From assembly GCA_013365365.1 (NCBI GenBank), contig JABVXU010000006.1:496001-560000 (forward strand): a DNA stretch of 64,000 nucleotides. Reading direction: 5' to 3'. The notes below the pieces were generated by a model. That model was not told the DNA's origin, ran no database searches, and was given only the letters and a program-made list of their open reading frames with translations. Below are positions 24,804-41,100 of the stretch, piece after piece (the stretch's first letter is position 1; every line of letters starts with the position of its first letter). A program made the translations under genes and the position numbers. This DNA is from Cruorifilaria tuberocauda (Eukaryota > Nematoda > Chromadorea > Rhabditida > Onchocercidae).

Positions 24804-27800
24804 TTGGTTTGATAACTTGCTGCGTGGATTGCTTGATTCGTTTTGCGACCTTTTGGGAATTCACTTGAAGCCGTTTTTGTAATATCAAGTGATTACTATT
24901 CTTTTTTTTTTAATGTTTGATTCCATTAGCTCATCGAGCGAGTATGCAAATAAAGTTTTTTGTTTTATTCTTTTGCTACTGTTAGCAAAAGATTAAAACA
25001 TTTCTCATGCTATTTATATGATAATTAACTTTACTAAGCTGAAGTGTATAATATTTTCATCTCTTTCATTCTTCTTGCTATAATAAGAGGAATGAATCAG
25101 AGGTACGATTGATTTGAGAGAAGTATTTTTCTTTTTGTCATGCTTACCGGTGGTTTCATATGAACAATGTTTTTCAAAGTAGGTATTATTTACGTAGAGA
25201 TTCAGAATTCGTCATAGTCTATGAAAATATTTTTCTGATTTTGGTTAAGCTATTCTGCAAAACAAATGTGAAAATTTGACGTGAAGCGTTCGTTGCTCAA
25301 ATAAATACGTATATCCAGATTTTTGAAATTTACTCCATAAGGAAACCATCTGAATTGTCTAATTGGTATGGATATTCATCTCTGTGCATATTGAGATACG
25401 CAAAGAGAAAAAGTGAGATGTCAAAATGCTTTTCTGAAAATATTATCATTATTTTTCTGTACGTAGTCTTGATATCATTGAGAATAAAGTGGCTATGGTT
25501 ATATTTGATAATCAATCTTTATTTTATAGTACGACTTCCTCGTGATGTTTGTTCAGGAAACCATTCAAAAGTATAAAAGTATTGATTAATGGATTTTAAG
25601 AGTCGAAAAATAAAAGTCTCTGAGATAACAATGTCAAGTTGTTTTGGTTTTAACTGTATCAGCTCATGCTTTTTTTTATCCATTTGTATCGATATTCATG
25701 CGATATTATAGTCATTCTTCTGTTCAATCTATCCATTAGTTGCGAAAATTTAATCCTCAAGTTACGTGTCTAGAGTTTAACTGAGTAAACATTTGCAATA
25801 TACCAATTTGGTGAGCTATTGACAGGGGATGATCTCCTTCAGAAGATACCAATTGCATTCAAACTCATAATATTCGGTTATTGTTGAAATTTGTAAAATT
25901 TGAGACATATAAAATTTCATTTTGATGTACAAATGTTCAAAGCATCTGTACGTATCCAATCTTATCATTAATATTGTTAAAATTCTCTTTAAAGATAATA
26001 AAGTAAAATGGGCGATCTCTCGATATGATTTTTTTAGGGCAAACATGTTTCTTCGATTTAGAATACGTATAAAAAGACCATCTGCTTCACAAGAATAATT
26101 TAGATGTATAGGAGCCATGATAATTGTACTTGCGGATTTTTAGTATTTGATTAACAGACGCGGGTCTTCTTACATATATTGTGAAATGAAAAGAAGTACG
26201 TGACCTTTATTATTGAACAAACGAATTACTGTTCCTGTTTTACTACTGCCTTACACCCTTTCTTATGCCTTATTTTGTGAATTGGAGCTTTTATTTTATA
26301 GAATTCTTTAAACATATTTTACAAATGAATTGATATAAATACAGTGGTAAGTTCGATGCAATGGGACGCATTACTCAACTTTCACAGCACAAACGTAAGC
26401 AATACTAAGATTTTTACAAATTAGAACGCTGCTAAGTTTCACTTCCAAATAAAATATTTAGCATTCTCAAAGATGATTGCTTAAAATAATACATAAATAT
26501 CACTGACTATAGAAGCGCTTTCCATCTTGTGCTGTTTTTCAGAAATTCAAATTATTCAATTATGCAAAGCAAAACAATGGAGTAAGCAGAAAAAGAAGAA
26601 AGAATTGGATGGCTGCTATAGATCATTTCCTAAAAGCGAAATACTGAACAAATTTTTAGTATCAGTCTTTCAGCAATTTCCAAATAATATCTGAATTTTA
26701 AAATAAGGAATTAGAAAAACGAACAAATTAGAACCTGTATTTTGTACACGGAGTTCACCGGCAGCAGCGACACATCGGGTTTTTCTGAGTAGACACATCC
26801 TGTGATATTACATTCATAAAATGACTGGAAAAACGGAAACAAAAAATGTTGACCTGTGTAAATTATATTTGCACCAGGAGAATAATTATTGGGAGAAAAC
26901 TAGAAATGAAAAAATATTACTATTTAGTATGCCTCTTTACAATATCTAGGTTTTCCAGTGAAGAATTGATCAGTTTTGCTTTATTACAAAACTATTTTAC
27001 TCTACGCGATATTAGCTCAAATTTTTGTCACCAACTTGTATCAGAAAATCAAGGTTTTTTGCTATGAACATGCCTATACATCAAATTGAAAAGGAATGAA
27101 GTGTTTAACAATAATGGAAAATTTTTTTGGTGGGAATAATTCACAAAAATTTCAAAACAAATCTTTTCAATAATTGGCGTATAAAAACTATCTATAAAAT
27201 ACTACTAATAATATACTCTATAGGACAAAAGTTTTTCATTTCAACTACAAATGCAAGTGATACTACAAGATTGGAAATGGAAAATGAAATTCCGAATAAA
27301 TGTGTGTTAACTCTCCGAAATTGCTTCGGAGAATTGATAGATAGACACGTGATTTGTAGTCTTGTTTAAATTGCCTGATTTTGACAATGTCAGAGATAAT
27401 AATATCATATGCAATATCCGACTAAATAAGGAAGCTTAGAATATATGACAGATTTAGTTAAGATTTTGAAGTGGGAAGAGGATGGTTCATTGTTTAAGAA
27501 GGATTTTGTCAATTTTTGAAAAAGTGATGAAGGCATACCTCTAAAATTTTCAGTAATTCCCGCAAATTTCAGTCATCGGAGAGTTTCGGTAATAATGATG
27601 TCCAAAAATAATTAATCTATCAAAATGAAAGCTACCTTGTTGATTATATTACGAACGTTTTTTTTTCTTGCTAGTGAGAACGAATAGAATTCATTTTAAC
27701 TTTAAAATTTGATAGAAAATCATATCCGAGTGAAAAAGATAATTGGCGAAAAGACACTGCACGAAAACATAAAATAATTGCTCGCGGTCCGTTTGAAGTA

Positions 27801-28288
27801 TATGATTTATAAACAAAGTCTGAGCGTGGAAAATTGAATTGAGAAACTGACAGGCAAATCTGCTTAAATACCAGAATGATAAGAATAAAGCACGGATAAA
27901 AATTTCAACTACAACGAAAATTAAAACAATATCAAGTTGATCTTTTTCAAAACAAAATTGGTTCAGCTATAAATAATTTGAAATTCATTACATAGAAATG
28001 GAATAAATCTGAAACTTACGAATAGAACTTAAGTAACTATGCTTGTTGAACGGATACATTTTAGCAACCTTAAAATTGTTAATGATTGTTTGCTAGTGAT
28101 TTTATCTACTGAATTTTGATATTCTATTTGAATAAAATCGGTTAAACAATGTATAATGCATTTGAGACGAAAAAGCTACGCCTGTTAATATCCATTCCCT
28201 CAATATCCAATATCCATTCTCAAAGATAGGAGGAGTAAAAGTTGGCCAACAGTTCCGAAAAAAGAATTTCAACCAACTAATTACAATA
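24804..28288. other. Convergent intergenic region gei-17 / mef-2
   Basis: About 3.5 kb of AT-rich DNA with no recognisable gene. Short open frames on both strands (for example 25816-26118 minus and 26846-27067 plus) have no coding character or flanking splice sites. Confidence 0.6.
24949..24954 (+). terminator. Likely poly(A) signal of gei-17
   Basis: AATAAA about 145 bases after the gei-17 stop, followed by a T-rich stretch. Confidence 0.5.
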
Positions 28289-29443
<1,155 letters not shown>

Positions 29444-32400
29444 GCTGGTTTCAGTCGAACTTTTCAATTAGCAACTGTTTCGTGGGAGTTCAAATATATG
29501 TTGAAAGACTGCGGTAGTTAGTAGCAAATCATTAAAAAGTATCCAACAGCTACACCGATTCCCTTATTTGGTATCGCTTGCACCTAAAAAATTTTCAACA
29601 ATTCATTTTAATACTAGTTTTGTATGATTATTCTGATATCTCCCGATTCAGGATTAATTCGCGATAACGGGAGGCTGAACTGATTAGAGGAAAAACATTC
29701 CAATTACAAATAATCGTTGACATTCCATCTGCTATGATCATTTATCAAGAATTTAAGTTAACTTGATGCAAATCTTCTAATATAAATCATATTTCGAGAA
29801 AAAATAACTTTCTATCACAATAGAATTAAGGAAAAATGAAAAATAGAAAATTATAATTTTCTCAACCACATCTTCAAAATTAATTTCATGGATAAAGAAC
29901 AGGATATCTCAGAGACAATCAATAAATTGTATATTTTCTGTGTTCAACAATAATCACAAAGAATTATCGAAGTCACATGCTTTACATAATATATAAGAGA
30001 ATATATGGAAATGTTCATTAATCTGAAAGTCATTACGGCATCATCTCCAACGAGTATTTGTGTTCTGATCACGCTATCAGACTCGACCATTGGTAGTGCA
30101 TAATCAGCCTCATCTTGTGGGGAATTTCGAGTGTCTTCACATCATTCGCTATTTTCCAGTTATAGCATAAACTTCGAAGGAATCTATCTGTTTCAACAAG
30201 GATAAAGTTGCTGTACACAATGCTATGTAGAGAATGTTACTGAAGCATTTAGGTTTAGCGCAATTGTCCCGTGTTCCTCGTCTTCTTTCATATTTCCGCT
30301 CTCTCAGTTCCGAAGAATCGTTCATCTTCTGCAACAACGATCCTCTACCGCTAACGAGTGCTACTGAAGAATTTCCTCTACACTCTTTCTTTAAATACCG
30401 ATCACTGAGCTATCTTTATTTACCATGAAACTTCTTAATTGAATCCATATCATAAACTGATGCATAGAAATCTTAGAATGAAACAGTCTTAATCAGATGG
30501 AATAATGTAAGTGATAATGGCAATATTACCGAAACAACAAAAACTCAGCTTGATGACTGATTTTTAATTAGTTAGTTCTGCTAGTCTTGGTTCAGTTCAC
30601 ACTTTCTCTAAAAATATTTTAACTCATATTGTATCTACTTCCTTTCATCATAGAATTAATTATGAATACGAGCTTCTTGCCATGTAATGATTCCTATTTC
30701 TACTTTTTGAGTTCAATATCCTTCAAAGTATTAACAATATTAACGCAAAATCCTTTATAATCAATCCTTACTGAATAAAAAAAATCATTAGACGACTGAA
30801 TATAAAAAATGATCAAACTCAATTGTTACCATGAAATCATAAAAAAAGATGATCAAAACATGTAGCGAATGATTCGAGAGAAATCGTTGTTCAAACAGCA
30901 TGATTCTTTTTTCTAACGATTACTTTAATCCTTATATAACACTGAACAGAAATCATGTGATTAATTAACCTGCGTGAAAAACGATGCAGTCATTCTGCGT
31001 AAGAACATGAAAAAAAAAAGATGGGCAGATAAATAAAGGTTATAGTAAATAAATAGTATCTTAAACTAGTTAGTGAGACAGACGAAAAGAGAGGGAGAAG
31101 AAAAAGTTTTGGAAATAGTTTTATGTCAATGATAATTATTACTTAAAAGAAATAGCAACTAATGATAGTACTGTAGCACTGTAAATTGAAATTATAGTTA
31201 CGGTGATGATATCAGATAAAGTGACAAAATAAATACTTTATTGTCATTAGGAAAATGCACAAAATTTATAAAACAACTCACGAAAAATAAACCACTAAAA
31301 ATGCAATACAATTTCACTTGGTAATTTGAAAATAATAAATTCATTTTGTTTCTAAAGGGTTGAGTAGTTTATGGCTATTCTGCCATAATAGCAGTACGAT
31401 CCTTCAAAAGTTTCAAGTAATCATAATTGGAAAAGAAGTTTGTTATGTAGAAATAACAGGATATACTTTTCGCATTTTTAAAAAAAATATAAGTAACAAA
31501 AACTGTTTTACTTATGATCAGCAAAATAAAACAAGCAAACAAAATAAAAATCATGAACGATGTAGAAATTATAAATTTTCACTGGAAATAACAAAGATTA
31601 AAACTTGATAATTTGGTCCTCATCAATATTAAAATTAATGAGCCATTAGTTTAGAAAATTATAGAATTCTAAGAGAACAAGAACGAGAATCTTAGCATTC
31701 AGTATCTTTCAATGATTGCCACAATGTGTACATAAGCATGCAGTGCCTTAGGAAATGACGTCAATTTTTTTAGGAAGTGCTTCGAAATTTCCTTTTTGCT
31801 TTCCCTTTTTTCCCATCTCAAATTTTTTATTCCATACATAACTTCAGAAATGAATTACCGCATTTTCATATTGTTGTAGTATCCAATTTGCACTATATTC
31901 TTTTCCCAGATCATTTGTTCATATAAGTTTCATAGCCATACTAAGTCGACTTTCTTTTAAATATCACTCCCCTCCTATGTGTAGAATAAGTGATAATTAA
32001 TAATAATAATAATAATAATAATTTAATAATAGCAAATAATAATAATAGGGATAATGAGTAATAAATTTGCATCGTTGCTTTTGTAATTTCAGTTCGATTT
32101 TCTAATGAATAACAAAATTTGGTGATAAAGGTTTAATAAAAATATCCATTTATGCGTACTCCTTCAAAAAGCATTAAAATTTTGAAAATTTAATAAGCTT
32201 GCTAACAGTTAGCATCTTTTATCATTTTAATCATCATATATAATCGCTGATAATGACAATCAGCAAAATTAATTCCTTCACTGACAATGATGAAAGCGAA
32301 ATCTGCTGATTAATGATTCCATCTGTAATTTAATTAAGTTCTAATGATTTAAATTATCGATTTGTTCATTTATTCAGTTACTTAACTTCTTACTTGATTC

Positions 32401-35105
32401 AAAATAGCTATTTTCGGCTCGTAATATTGATACTTTATTTTTGCTAATTATTTCTTTATTATTAATTATTATTTTGATTATCTTTCAAGAGTAAATCTCA
32501 AATAAATTAATATATGAATCAAATACTGTAATAATTTGAAATTGAATTCGAAATATATCAATCATGTCATTTATTTTATTAGTGACTGCTAAAGAACCTA
32601 ATATCCCTAGATTTGAATGCTGAGAAATACTGATATCACTTTTATCCAGTAAAACTAAAAAAAAAAATAAGTAAAATATTTTTAAGGTAAGCAAAATATT
32701 TTGTGAAGAAAATGGTAATTTCAAAATTTCTGATGCAGTAAAATTTTTTTCAAATGATTAACTAAAAGAAAAATTACGATATTCGCATTTTGAATCTGCA
32801 TTCCACAATTGCAAAGTTAAGATTACTTCGAAAATATCAAATGTTTGAAAATGAAATTATAAAATGGAATGAAAATTTTAGAATGATTTTTATGGAAAAT
32901 TAAAAATTTCGTAAAATTCATTTTTAATTTCCTCATCTTCTAATTGTTTTGATTGTTATTAGATTTCGTCATATTAACATTATTAGTTTTTTATGAGTCA
33001 AATTTCTTTTTATTTTACTATTAGATTACATTTAATCAATAATTTCAATTTATTATAGTGATAAATTTATTGAAGTGATATCACTGATAGCAATGCTATT
33101 TTGATTTCAATGAAATTGAAATTATCTATCATTTAAAAATAATCTGAAACAATTGCAATTATCAGTTGACATTTTTAAAATGCAGCTTCTAATTATGAAG
33201 AATATTATGCTAATTACTTCTCATGCAATTATCATATAACATCATACCAAATCCTTTCCGGTTCAATTATCAAACCGTTTAATTCGGTTTTTCCTATACA
33301 GTTTTTTTTTTCTTTTGTCTCTTATTTGGTTAGCTTTTTGCTTGCATGTTGATTATTTGCAACATTAGGTTATGTTTGCATTATATCTTCCATTTTACCA
33401 TCGACACTATTTGCATAAACCCTTGCTAACATCTGTCCATCCACATTTTAGCCCTCTACTGGCCCTTGTCCACTCGTTGATAAACTTTTCTACCAATCAT
33501 TACTTGGTCATGACCTATTTTAATGACTTATTCATACATATATTGTGTAAATAAATCACTTGTATATTTCCGGAAGGACGAAAAGAAATTTTTATCCTGA
33601 GATTAATAAATGAAATTAATTTGAGTGAAATTAATATTAAATAATTTCATTTCATTTTTACCCATAGTATTTTCTCTTCAAAATTTGAATAATTCATTTT
33701 TTTGTTTTAATATTAGTTAAGCTTATTTAGATATTTTGTATTCTTTACCGTATTTTTTTCTTAATTTTTAATTTAATTAAAAATTAACATCAATGTTATC
33801 ATGGTTTCTTGCTAAGAATTTCTCACACACTGTTAGTATATTTTAAATTTCAATAATAATGTTTTAATAATTCATTCAGTTAATTCATCAATGCAATGAA
33901 AGTAATGTTTCCCATCAATTTAAGTAAAACTACATATCAGGAAATTACTCAATTAATTATTAATTATCAACATTTCAGAAATTAATCAAATAAATTCCAG
34001 AAGTTTCTAAATTTGAAAATTTTTAAAATAACATTGATTATCGTACATTTGTAATCTAGGTTATTTTGATCTCGATCTAAAAAAAGGAATAAATATTTGA
34101 AATTTGAGTATTCCTGAAATTGCTTGACAGTAGGCTATAAATATAATTTGGGTTTTTTACCTGAATACCGTATTGCATAATTTTCTTAGTTTAAATTGTA
34201 GCAATTTTTGCATGTAGTAAAAAGAAAAAGCCGCCAAATTAATTATTATTATTTATTCATTTGATCATTTTTTAACTTACAATGAAATGAATAATTAAGC
34301 AGAAACAAAAGAGAAAAAAGAGAGGAAAGAATGGATAAATGGATAGATGAAGCAAGCAGTAGCCGTAATTTTGGATTAGGAAAAGAAGGCTTGATTATTT
34401 TGGGGTCGTAGGTTAATTGCAGCGTGACGCGTAGTAGGACCCCTGCGGTGGCACCTGTCCACTTTTTTTATCTTTCTCCGCGGGTTTTCTTCTTACTTTT
34501 TCCTCCTTTTTTTTGCTTATATCTTTCATGCTAATCGCTCTGATATATTTACTTTAATTCATACAAAAAGTAAACTTAACCTGATACGACTATTCCAGAA
34601 TGTAAGAATGTTTTGTGAAAAATAAAATTAATGACGCATATTAGCGTTTATTGAATTTTCAATTCAATAACTTCTATCGAATTCAGTATAATGACTAAAT
34701 TTTATATCCAAATATATAAAATTTAGTAATTAGATTTCCATATCAAGAAATTTCCTCATTCATATCATGGGATTTTATTTACACGTACGTAAGCGTGCAT
34801 AGTCGCATGCTTTAATACTTTATATAAATTCAAAATTCAAAAGTATTTATACTCAAATTCAAAATTTTTGCTTAGAATCAATTAGTTTATTACAAAAATT
34901 AAAAATTGATTAGAAAAACAGAAATATATTATCAGTTTTGTGAAAATTCGATTAAATTTCAATGATATCATGATAAAATTTCATATGTAATTAATTTTCT
35001 ATGCTTTTTTAAAACTATTTCAAAATTTGAAAATTAAATATGATGTAAAACCGGAATTTCATTTCACCGACATGTCTAAATTCATGTTTTGTGTGGTTAT
35101 TTCAG
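29444..35105. promoter_or_regulatory. 5.7 kb divergent upstream region of mef-2 and eya-1
   Basis: No protein-coding exon was recognised. As the space between two developmental regulators transcribed in opposite directions it probably holds regulatory sequence and undetected 5' exons of eya-1. Visible items are a TAA microsatellite near 32000 and a GC-richer patch at about 34390-34500 in otherwise very AT-rich DNA. Open frames here have no family resemblance. Confidence 0.45.
31998..32048. repeat. (TAA)n microsatellite, imperfect
   Basis: About fifty bases made largely of TAA units, interrupted once, in the mef-2/eya-1 intergenic region. Confidence 0.8.
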
Positions 35106-38100
35106 GTGAAAAATTGCGCATTTCGTGTTTCATCTTTATCAAATGATTCTGTGAGGTAAGAGAAAAGTAAGAAATTAATTTTCACTAAATTAAATTTCTC
35201 TGAAGAATTCAAATATCTCAATTGCTTCTCTTTTTACCTGAAAAGGATTCAATTCATTTCAATCTGTTTGGGCGTCAACAAAAAATGATAAAAAGGAAAT
35301 TACTGGTGGAAACACTTTACCGTCCAAGTAATTGAAAGCAGCAAAACTAACTTTAGAATAAAAATTAAGCCTTAAAAAGCAACAATTTCATTGATTCTTA
35401 TAATTTTCAAAATAGAGACTAAATTAAAGCGCTTATTTATAAGTATTTCTTTATCTAAATTTCCGTTTAATTTAAAATGGTTTTTAAAATTTTGATACAA
35501 TTATTTATTTTTGCTAATATTTTCAGTCGTGAATCATCGGGACATCTGGAAACTTCATCAACTGCATTTTTTGGTGCATCATTCGGTTTAACGCAGTTAC
35601 CGGGTGGTGTAAAACCGGAAAATTTAATGCCAACATTATCCGAGCGTCCGGTTACACTTACAGCAATGCCGGATGCCGCAGCGGCTACAGCAGTTGCGGT
35701 CGCTTGCGGTACCTTATTAAACGTATTGGAAATGAATTATCAAAATTTTTGTTAGCATTATTCTATGGCTTAACTTATGGAAGTGAATTCGACAGTGACA
35801 AACATGCGTTTCGTTCATTTGCTAGTAAAAAATTCATTCAACTTCTACAAAGGTTAAAGGTTAAATATTTTATAGATTCACGTATAATCAACGCTACACC
35901 GTACTACAACAGTGGTTATTCAAGTGCAGGTTACGCTGGAATGTATGCTGCTAGTGGGACACAAAATTATTATCCTGTCGTATCGTCCTCGTTACGCGGA
36001 TCTGCCGCAGCCGCTGCCGCAGCTACGTCCTTTCCGTTTGCTGCTGCAGCTGCATCCCACGCTTATTACGGTAAGAGCATTTCTCAAATATCAAAAATAT
36101 TGTTACTTTCCTCTCTCTCTCTCTCTCTTTCTCCTCTTTATCTTTCTGAAGAAACAGCAATTGTAACGAATCTGAAATTTGAAAGAGTAATCGATTCCGG
36201 AAAATATTAAATGAGAGAAATGAAAAAGAAATAGCAAAGCAAGTTTAAAAACATAATTTTTTGCAATCATAAATTCAGAAAATTTCGTTTTTGCATTTGG
36301 CAATGAAATTGCAATTCAGAATTTGGGAAGATTACTTCTCTTTTTCACACCTAACATTGATAAGAAGTATGTTAAAAATTCAGGAAAAGATGAAAATGAA
36401 ATGATTAAAGTTTTCACTCTATTCTTCCTTTCCAAGTGTACTTGGAATTCTTATCTTTTATCACTTTTCGATATTATTTGTTTCCAAAATTCATGCATAC
36501 ATCGGTAGGGTCTTTGCTTGTGATAACATTTCAATCTTCCCTTATCACACCGATCTTAGCAATTATCAAATAAATTCAAAAAAAAAGTATTAAAATCAGT
36601 TAATTTTACTTCATTCTTATATTTAGAATTAATGAGAAATTTTATCATTTCAAATCTGAATCCATCAACAGACCTAGTTATCCCATTGTTATTTTAGTAT
36701 TCTTTACTTTCTTTCTTGTTATTCTTTAGTCTTATAATGAGAATTAATTTGCATTAAGCTGCTTTTCGAGAAACAATTCAACAAGTATCATACCCCATAC
36801 CAACTGAGACGTTTTTAATCGAAGTATAAAATTACTCAGGTAACGGTTATACGTCCGCGCATTTTGATTACACGTCTTATCCGGCAACGATGCACTGTTA
36901 CGGAGGTCGAAGTGGTTACTACGGGTGTTCCATTAATCCTGTTTCACCAAATTCATCCTTATATGTAAGTTTCTTGAATTGGAAAGTTATCGAGAATACT
37001 ATATCAAGATATCGGAAGATATCGAGAGAACGATGCCACAGCAGTGTTAAAAATTTTTGATGATATATCAGAAAGTATATTAGTCAAACTTTGATATGAA
37101 AAAAAAATTACGAAAAGTGATTAGGAAAGAATTCAAGAATTTCCGAAGACAATTTTTCAAAAAAAAAATTTTATAGTATATGAAGATAAGAAGGGAAGAA
37201 AAAAATTTGATAGCTTTATAAAAAATGAATATTTCGTTGATTTTTAAAAGTGATATGAGTTAACGAATTATTGTTTTCATTACTTACATTGATCGAATTA
37301 CATCGAATTCGAAATTCCGATCAAATTTCATTGATATGAAAATAAAAATCATTTCCAAGAAGTGAGCTAACAATAAATTATTGATATAACAAGTTGATAA
37401 GTATGCTAATTTATTATTAGCCAAATTTACTTTGAAATTCACAGTTGGGGATATAGCTCAGGGGTAGAGCGCTCCCTTAGCATGGGAGAGGGCTGGGGTT
37501 CGATTCCCCATATCTCCAAGTCGCGATTTTGATTCTCGCTTTCATCTAATAGTTAGTATTATAGTTCTAACGACCCCTTTTTTGTCCAATTAACATTTCT
37601 CATAAACTAACGAGAAATGAACAATTAGTCTTGACGCAATATATTACGTCATTTCACGTAAATCAATTTCACGTTAACCTGATATACGTTAATATCTTAA
37701 AGTGTGGATTAGGTAATTTGAGATTTGATTTAGTAGTCTGATCGATGTAACAATGATTGCATGTAACTTTAGCTGTAGATTTCTGACGTTTTTAATAAAA
37801 TTTGACTATTTATTTTTTATTCATGAACCTGATATGTATGAAATTTTTAGTTAGAAATTGAACTTTGACTCTAAGAAAAAAGATAAAATAAATATTTCAG
37901 GCGATGAATTCATTAACAAATGAAATGAATGCATCCAATCAATTATCGTCTTTTACAACAAAACATGAAACTAAGCGATCAAGTTGGCTTTATTTCTAAT
38001 TTAATCAATCATTTTATCATTTCAAAATTTTAATCTTTATAAATCACTGCATGAATTTTTATTCATAATTATAAATTTGCACAATACTTGCAAATCAATA

Positions 38101-41100
38101 GTATTATCATGATAATAATAATTATAGGATAGTTAACAGAATCATCAAACTTCTGATAGCAATTCATAGAATCATTGAAAAATATTAAATAATGAAATTA
38201 TTTTCTTTGAAAAATATCGAACTTGAATTTCTGAACTCTAAATTAACTTAGCTTATTGATAAATTACTTTCACTAAAAAACTTTGTAAGTGAGAAAAGAA
38301 GACTATTTTGAGCAATTATTTAAAATGATCTTGCAATTTTAGTAGAAATTTATAAATATAATGATTTGATTTAATCAATCTCAACTTAAATTATCATAAA
38401 TTTTCACAATGATTATTACTTTTAGCTTTTTTTTAGATAAAGCAACAAAACGTAAGAAAAATTCGGGCAGTATATGTAGTCCGGAAAAACAATATAAGCG
38501 TGCATTCATATGGGAAATGGAGGATGTTTGTGTATTATCCAATTTTTTCCTCCGATCCAATGATCCGATCCGTAATGAACGATTAGCACAAACGATCAAT
38601 AGTAATGTTGATCGGCTAATTGCAGCCATTTTTGGTACTGATCAAGATGATGTAAGTAAATCAAGATTATTCATAGCAGCGACCGGATTAGATTTTCTTT
38701 ACTTTATGTAAATTATAAAAGCATATTTGGTTTCGCTTTTTAGCAAGATTGTGAATATGTGAATATCGAAGATGCGAATATCGATGATACACTTGATGAT
38801 ATCACATACCCGACGATTGGTATTGATACGCCAAGTACGTCAACTATGGGTAACTCTGAATCATCGATATTAGGTCACGCACGTGGTGGTGTAGATTGGA
38901 TGAGGAAATTAGCTGCGAAATATCAGCATATTAAAGACACTTATAATTCATATAAGAATAACTTTTCCGGTTTGATTTTTTTCTTTTTTGATATTAAAAA
39001 GTTTGTAAATAATATATCTCAATTTACTGAATATTTGCTGCTAAGTGAGATAGTTACTTTTTTGAAAGAAAAATGAATCTGTGAAATTTAAAGAAAGAAA
39101 ATTAAAAATTAGATATATTTATCTTTTCATTGCATTTGAAATGCTTCATTAAAATCAGTTTCTTTTTAAAAATTAAAAAAGTTGTTCAATTTTAACCGTT
39201 CAAAATAGTTATCCACCAAATTATTTTTTGAGAAATTTAAATTTTTTGCTGTAATTTTCAGATATAGAAAAAAATTTTGAGATTATTTTTGATTATAATA
39301 CTGTTGCAATTATTTCAAGCTAATTTTATTTGATTAATTTAATGCCTAATTGCAACGAATAATTTTAGGAAATTTTAAATTGAAAGTTTTCAAACCTAAT
39401 TTGATATATAGTTGCGGAACTGAGAACTGGACTGTTTTTTTTCCAGATCTTTTGGAACGGACCGGAGATACGGAACGAGCCGAATTGTTAGCATTGAAAT
39501 CAGCGATGGATCCGTTAACTCAAGGTTGGGGAGAAAGTGTTAGACAATGTTTGAAACTCGTTATCGATAGGTGCGTCATTTCGTCACGTCTTCTTTTCCT
39601 CATTAAAAACTTGATTTGCCTAGTTTTAATTGATTATTAATAAAATAAATAAGATTTTTTTCTCTCCCACCAATTTTTTCGCCAACTATCCGGAAATTCT
39701 CCGGATTCAGGATGAAATATTCAGAGTAAATTGATTACATGAAATCCGGTATTCGAATTAAAATTAACGGAAAATTGCAGTTCAGTAATTGGTATTCATA
39801 CGAATTACTAGCATTTAATGTATTAAATTAGGTAGCAATTAAGGAAGCTATCAGTAAAAGCAGTAAATTTTGTTCCGCTTTTCCGGTGTTTTATTTAGGT
39901 TAACTTTTAAAAAATTTTTTCAAATGAATTAAATTGATTAAACTTAATTTACAGATCAAATCGAGAGCATTATGCAAATGTCTTATTAACAGGCGAAAAT
40001 ATTATCTCAACATTAGCTAAATTATTAATTATGGAGCAAAGTTCAATGATACCGGCAGAGAATGTTTATTGCATGATGAAAATTGGCAAAGAAGCGGTAA
40101 TTGATCGAATTTTAAGTCATTTTGGAAAGAAATGCTCGTTTGTTATCATATCAACACACCTTGACACACATGAAATTGCCAAAAAGGTTCCATTATACAT
40201 TTATTTTACTATTAATTTATTTCTTTGGGAAATATTGAAATGTATCGTAGTTGAATATAGTTGAATACAGTACGATCGATGTATACAGTATTCAGATGTA
40301 ATAAAATGAGAAAAAATATTTCAAATTTTGAATAAATAAAATTGAAGCTTTGAAATACTTTATATAAGTTATTCAGATATTCATGGATGATCTCCATTTC
40401 AATCTTGCAATTCATTCCAATTTGATTTTAATCAAAGTTTTGAAATGTTTTTTTGAATTTTAAGATATCACGAGAATTAATTTTTTAAATAAAATATCAA
40501 AAATTTTGCTACAGAATTATGATAGGGAAGCATTATAAGAAAGAATTGCTGTAAAAAGAAGTTATCAGTAAATGCACATTTATCTATCTTATTTTTCAAT
40601 ATTTAGAAAAAGTAACAAACTTTACGTGAACTTTTTCTGTAATAAAATTGTTTCTAAAGTATTTTTTCATTTCATATTTGATCAAATTATCATTGATCGC
40701 TTTTATCCAACTTATTTTCTATTATATCATCTAAATTATCTAAATATTATATCATCTTTATCATTTAAAAATAAATTTTAGCTTAAAAAAGTATTGGAAA
40801 AGTTTTAATTAAAAATATGAATATTTTTTAGAAAATTTTTTAATAAAAATGATCTAAATGAAATAATTTCGAAATTTTTCCTCTGAAAAAAATGAAAGAA
40901 ATTTTTCATTGAAAAATAAGGTATCAATGATTGATAACAGAAAAAAAAAACTACGAAAATAAGAAGACAAATATTGAAATTAAAAAGGTATAAATGAAAA
41001 TAGAATGAAATGAATTTATGATGATTGATGTTTTAATTTTTCAAAAGAAAATAAACATTTTTATTTATGAATTATTTCTATCCTTTTTTTCTGCATCCAA

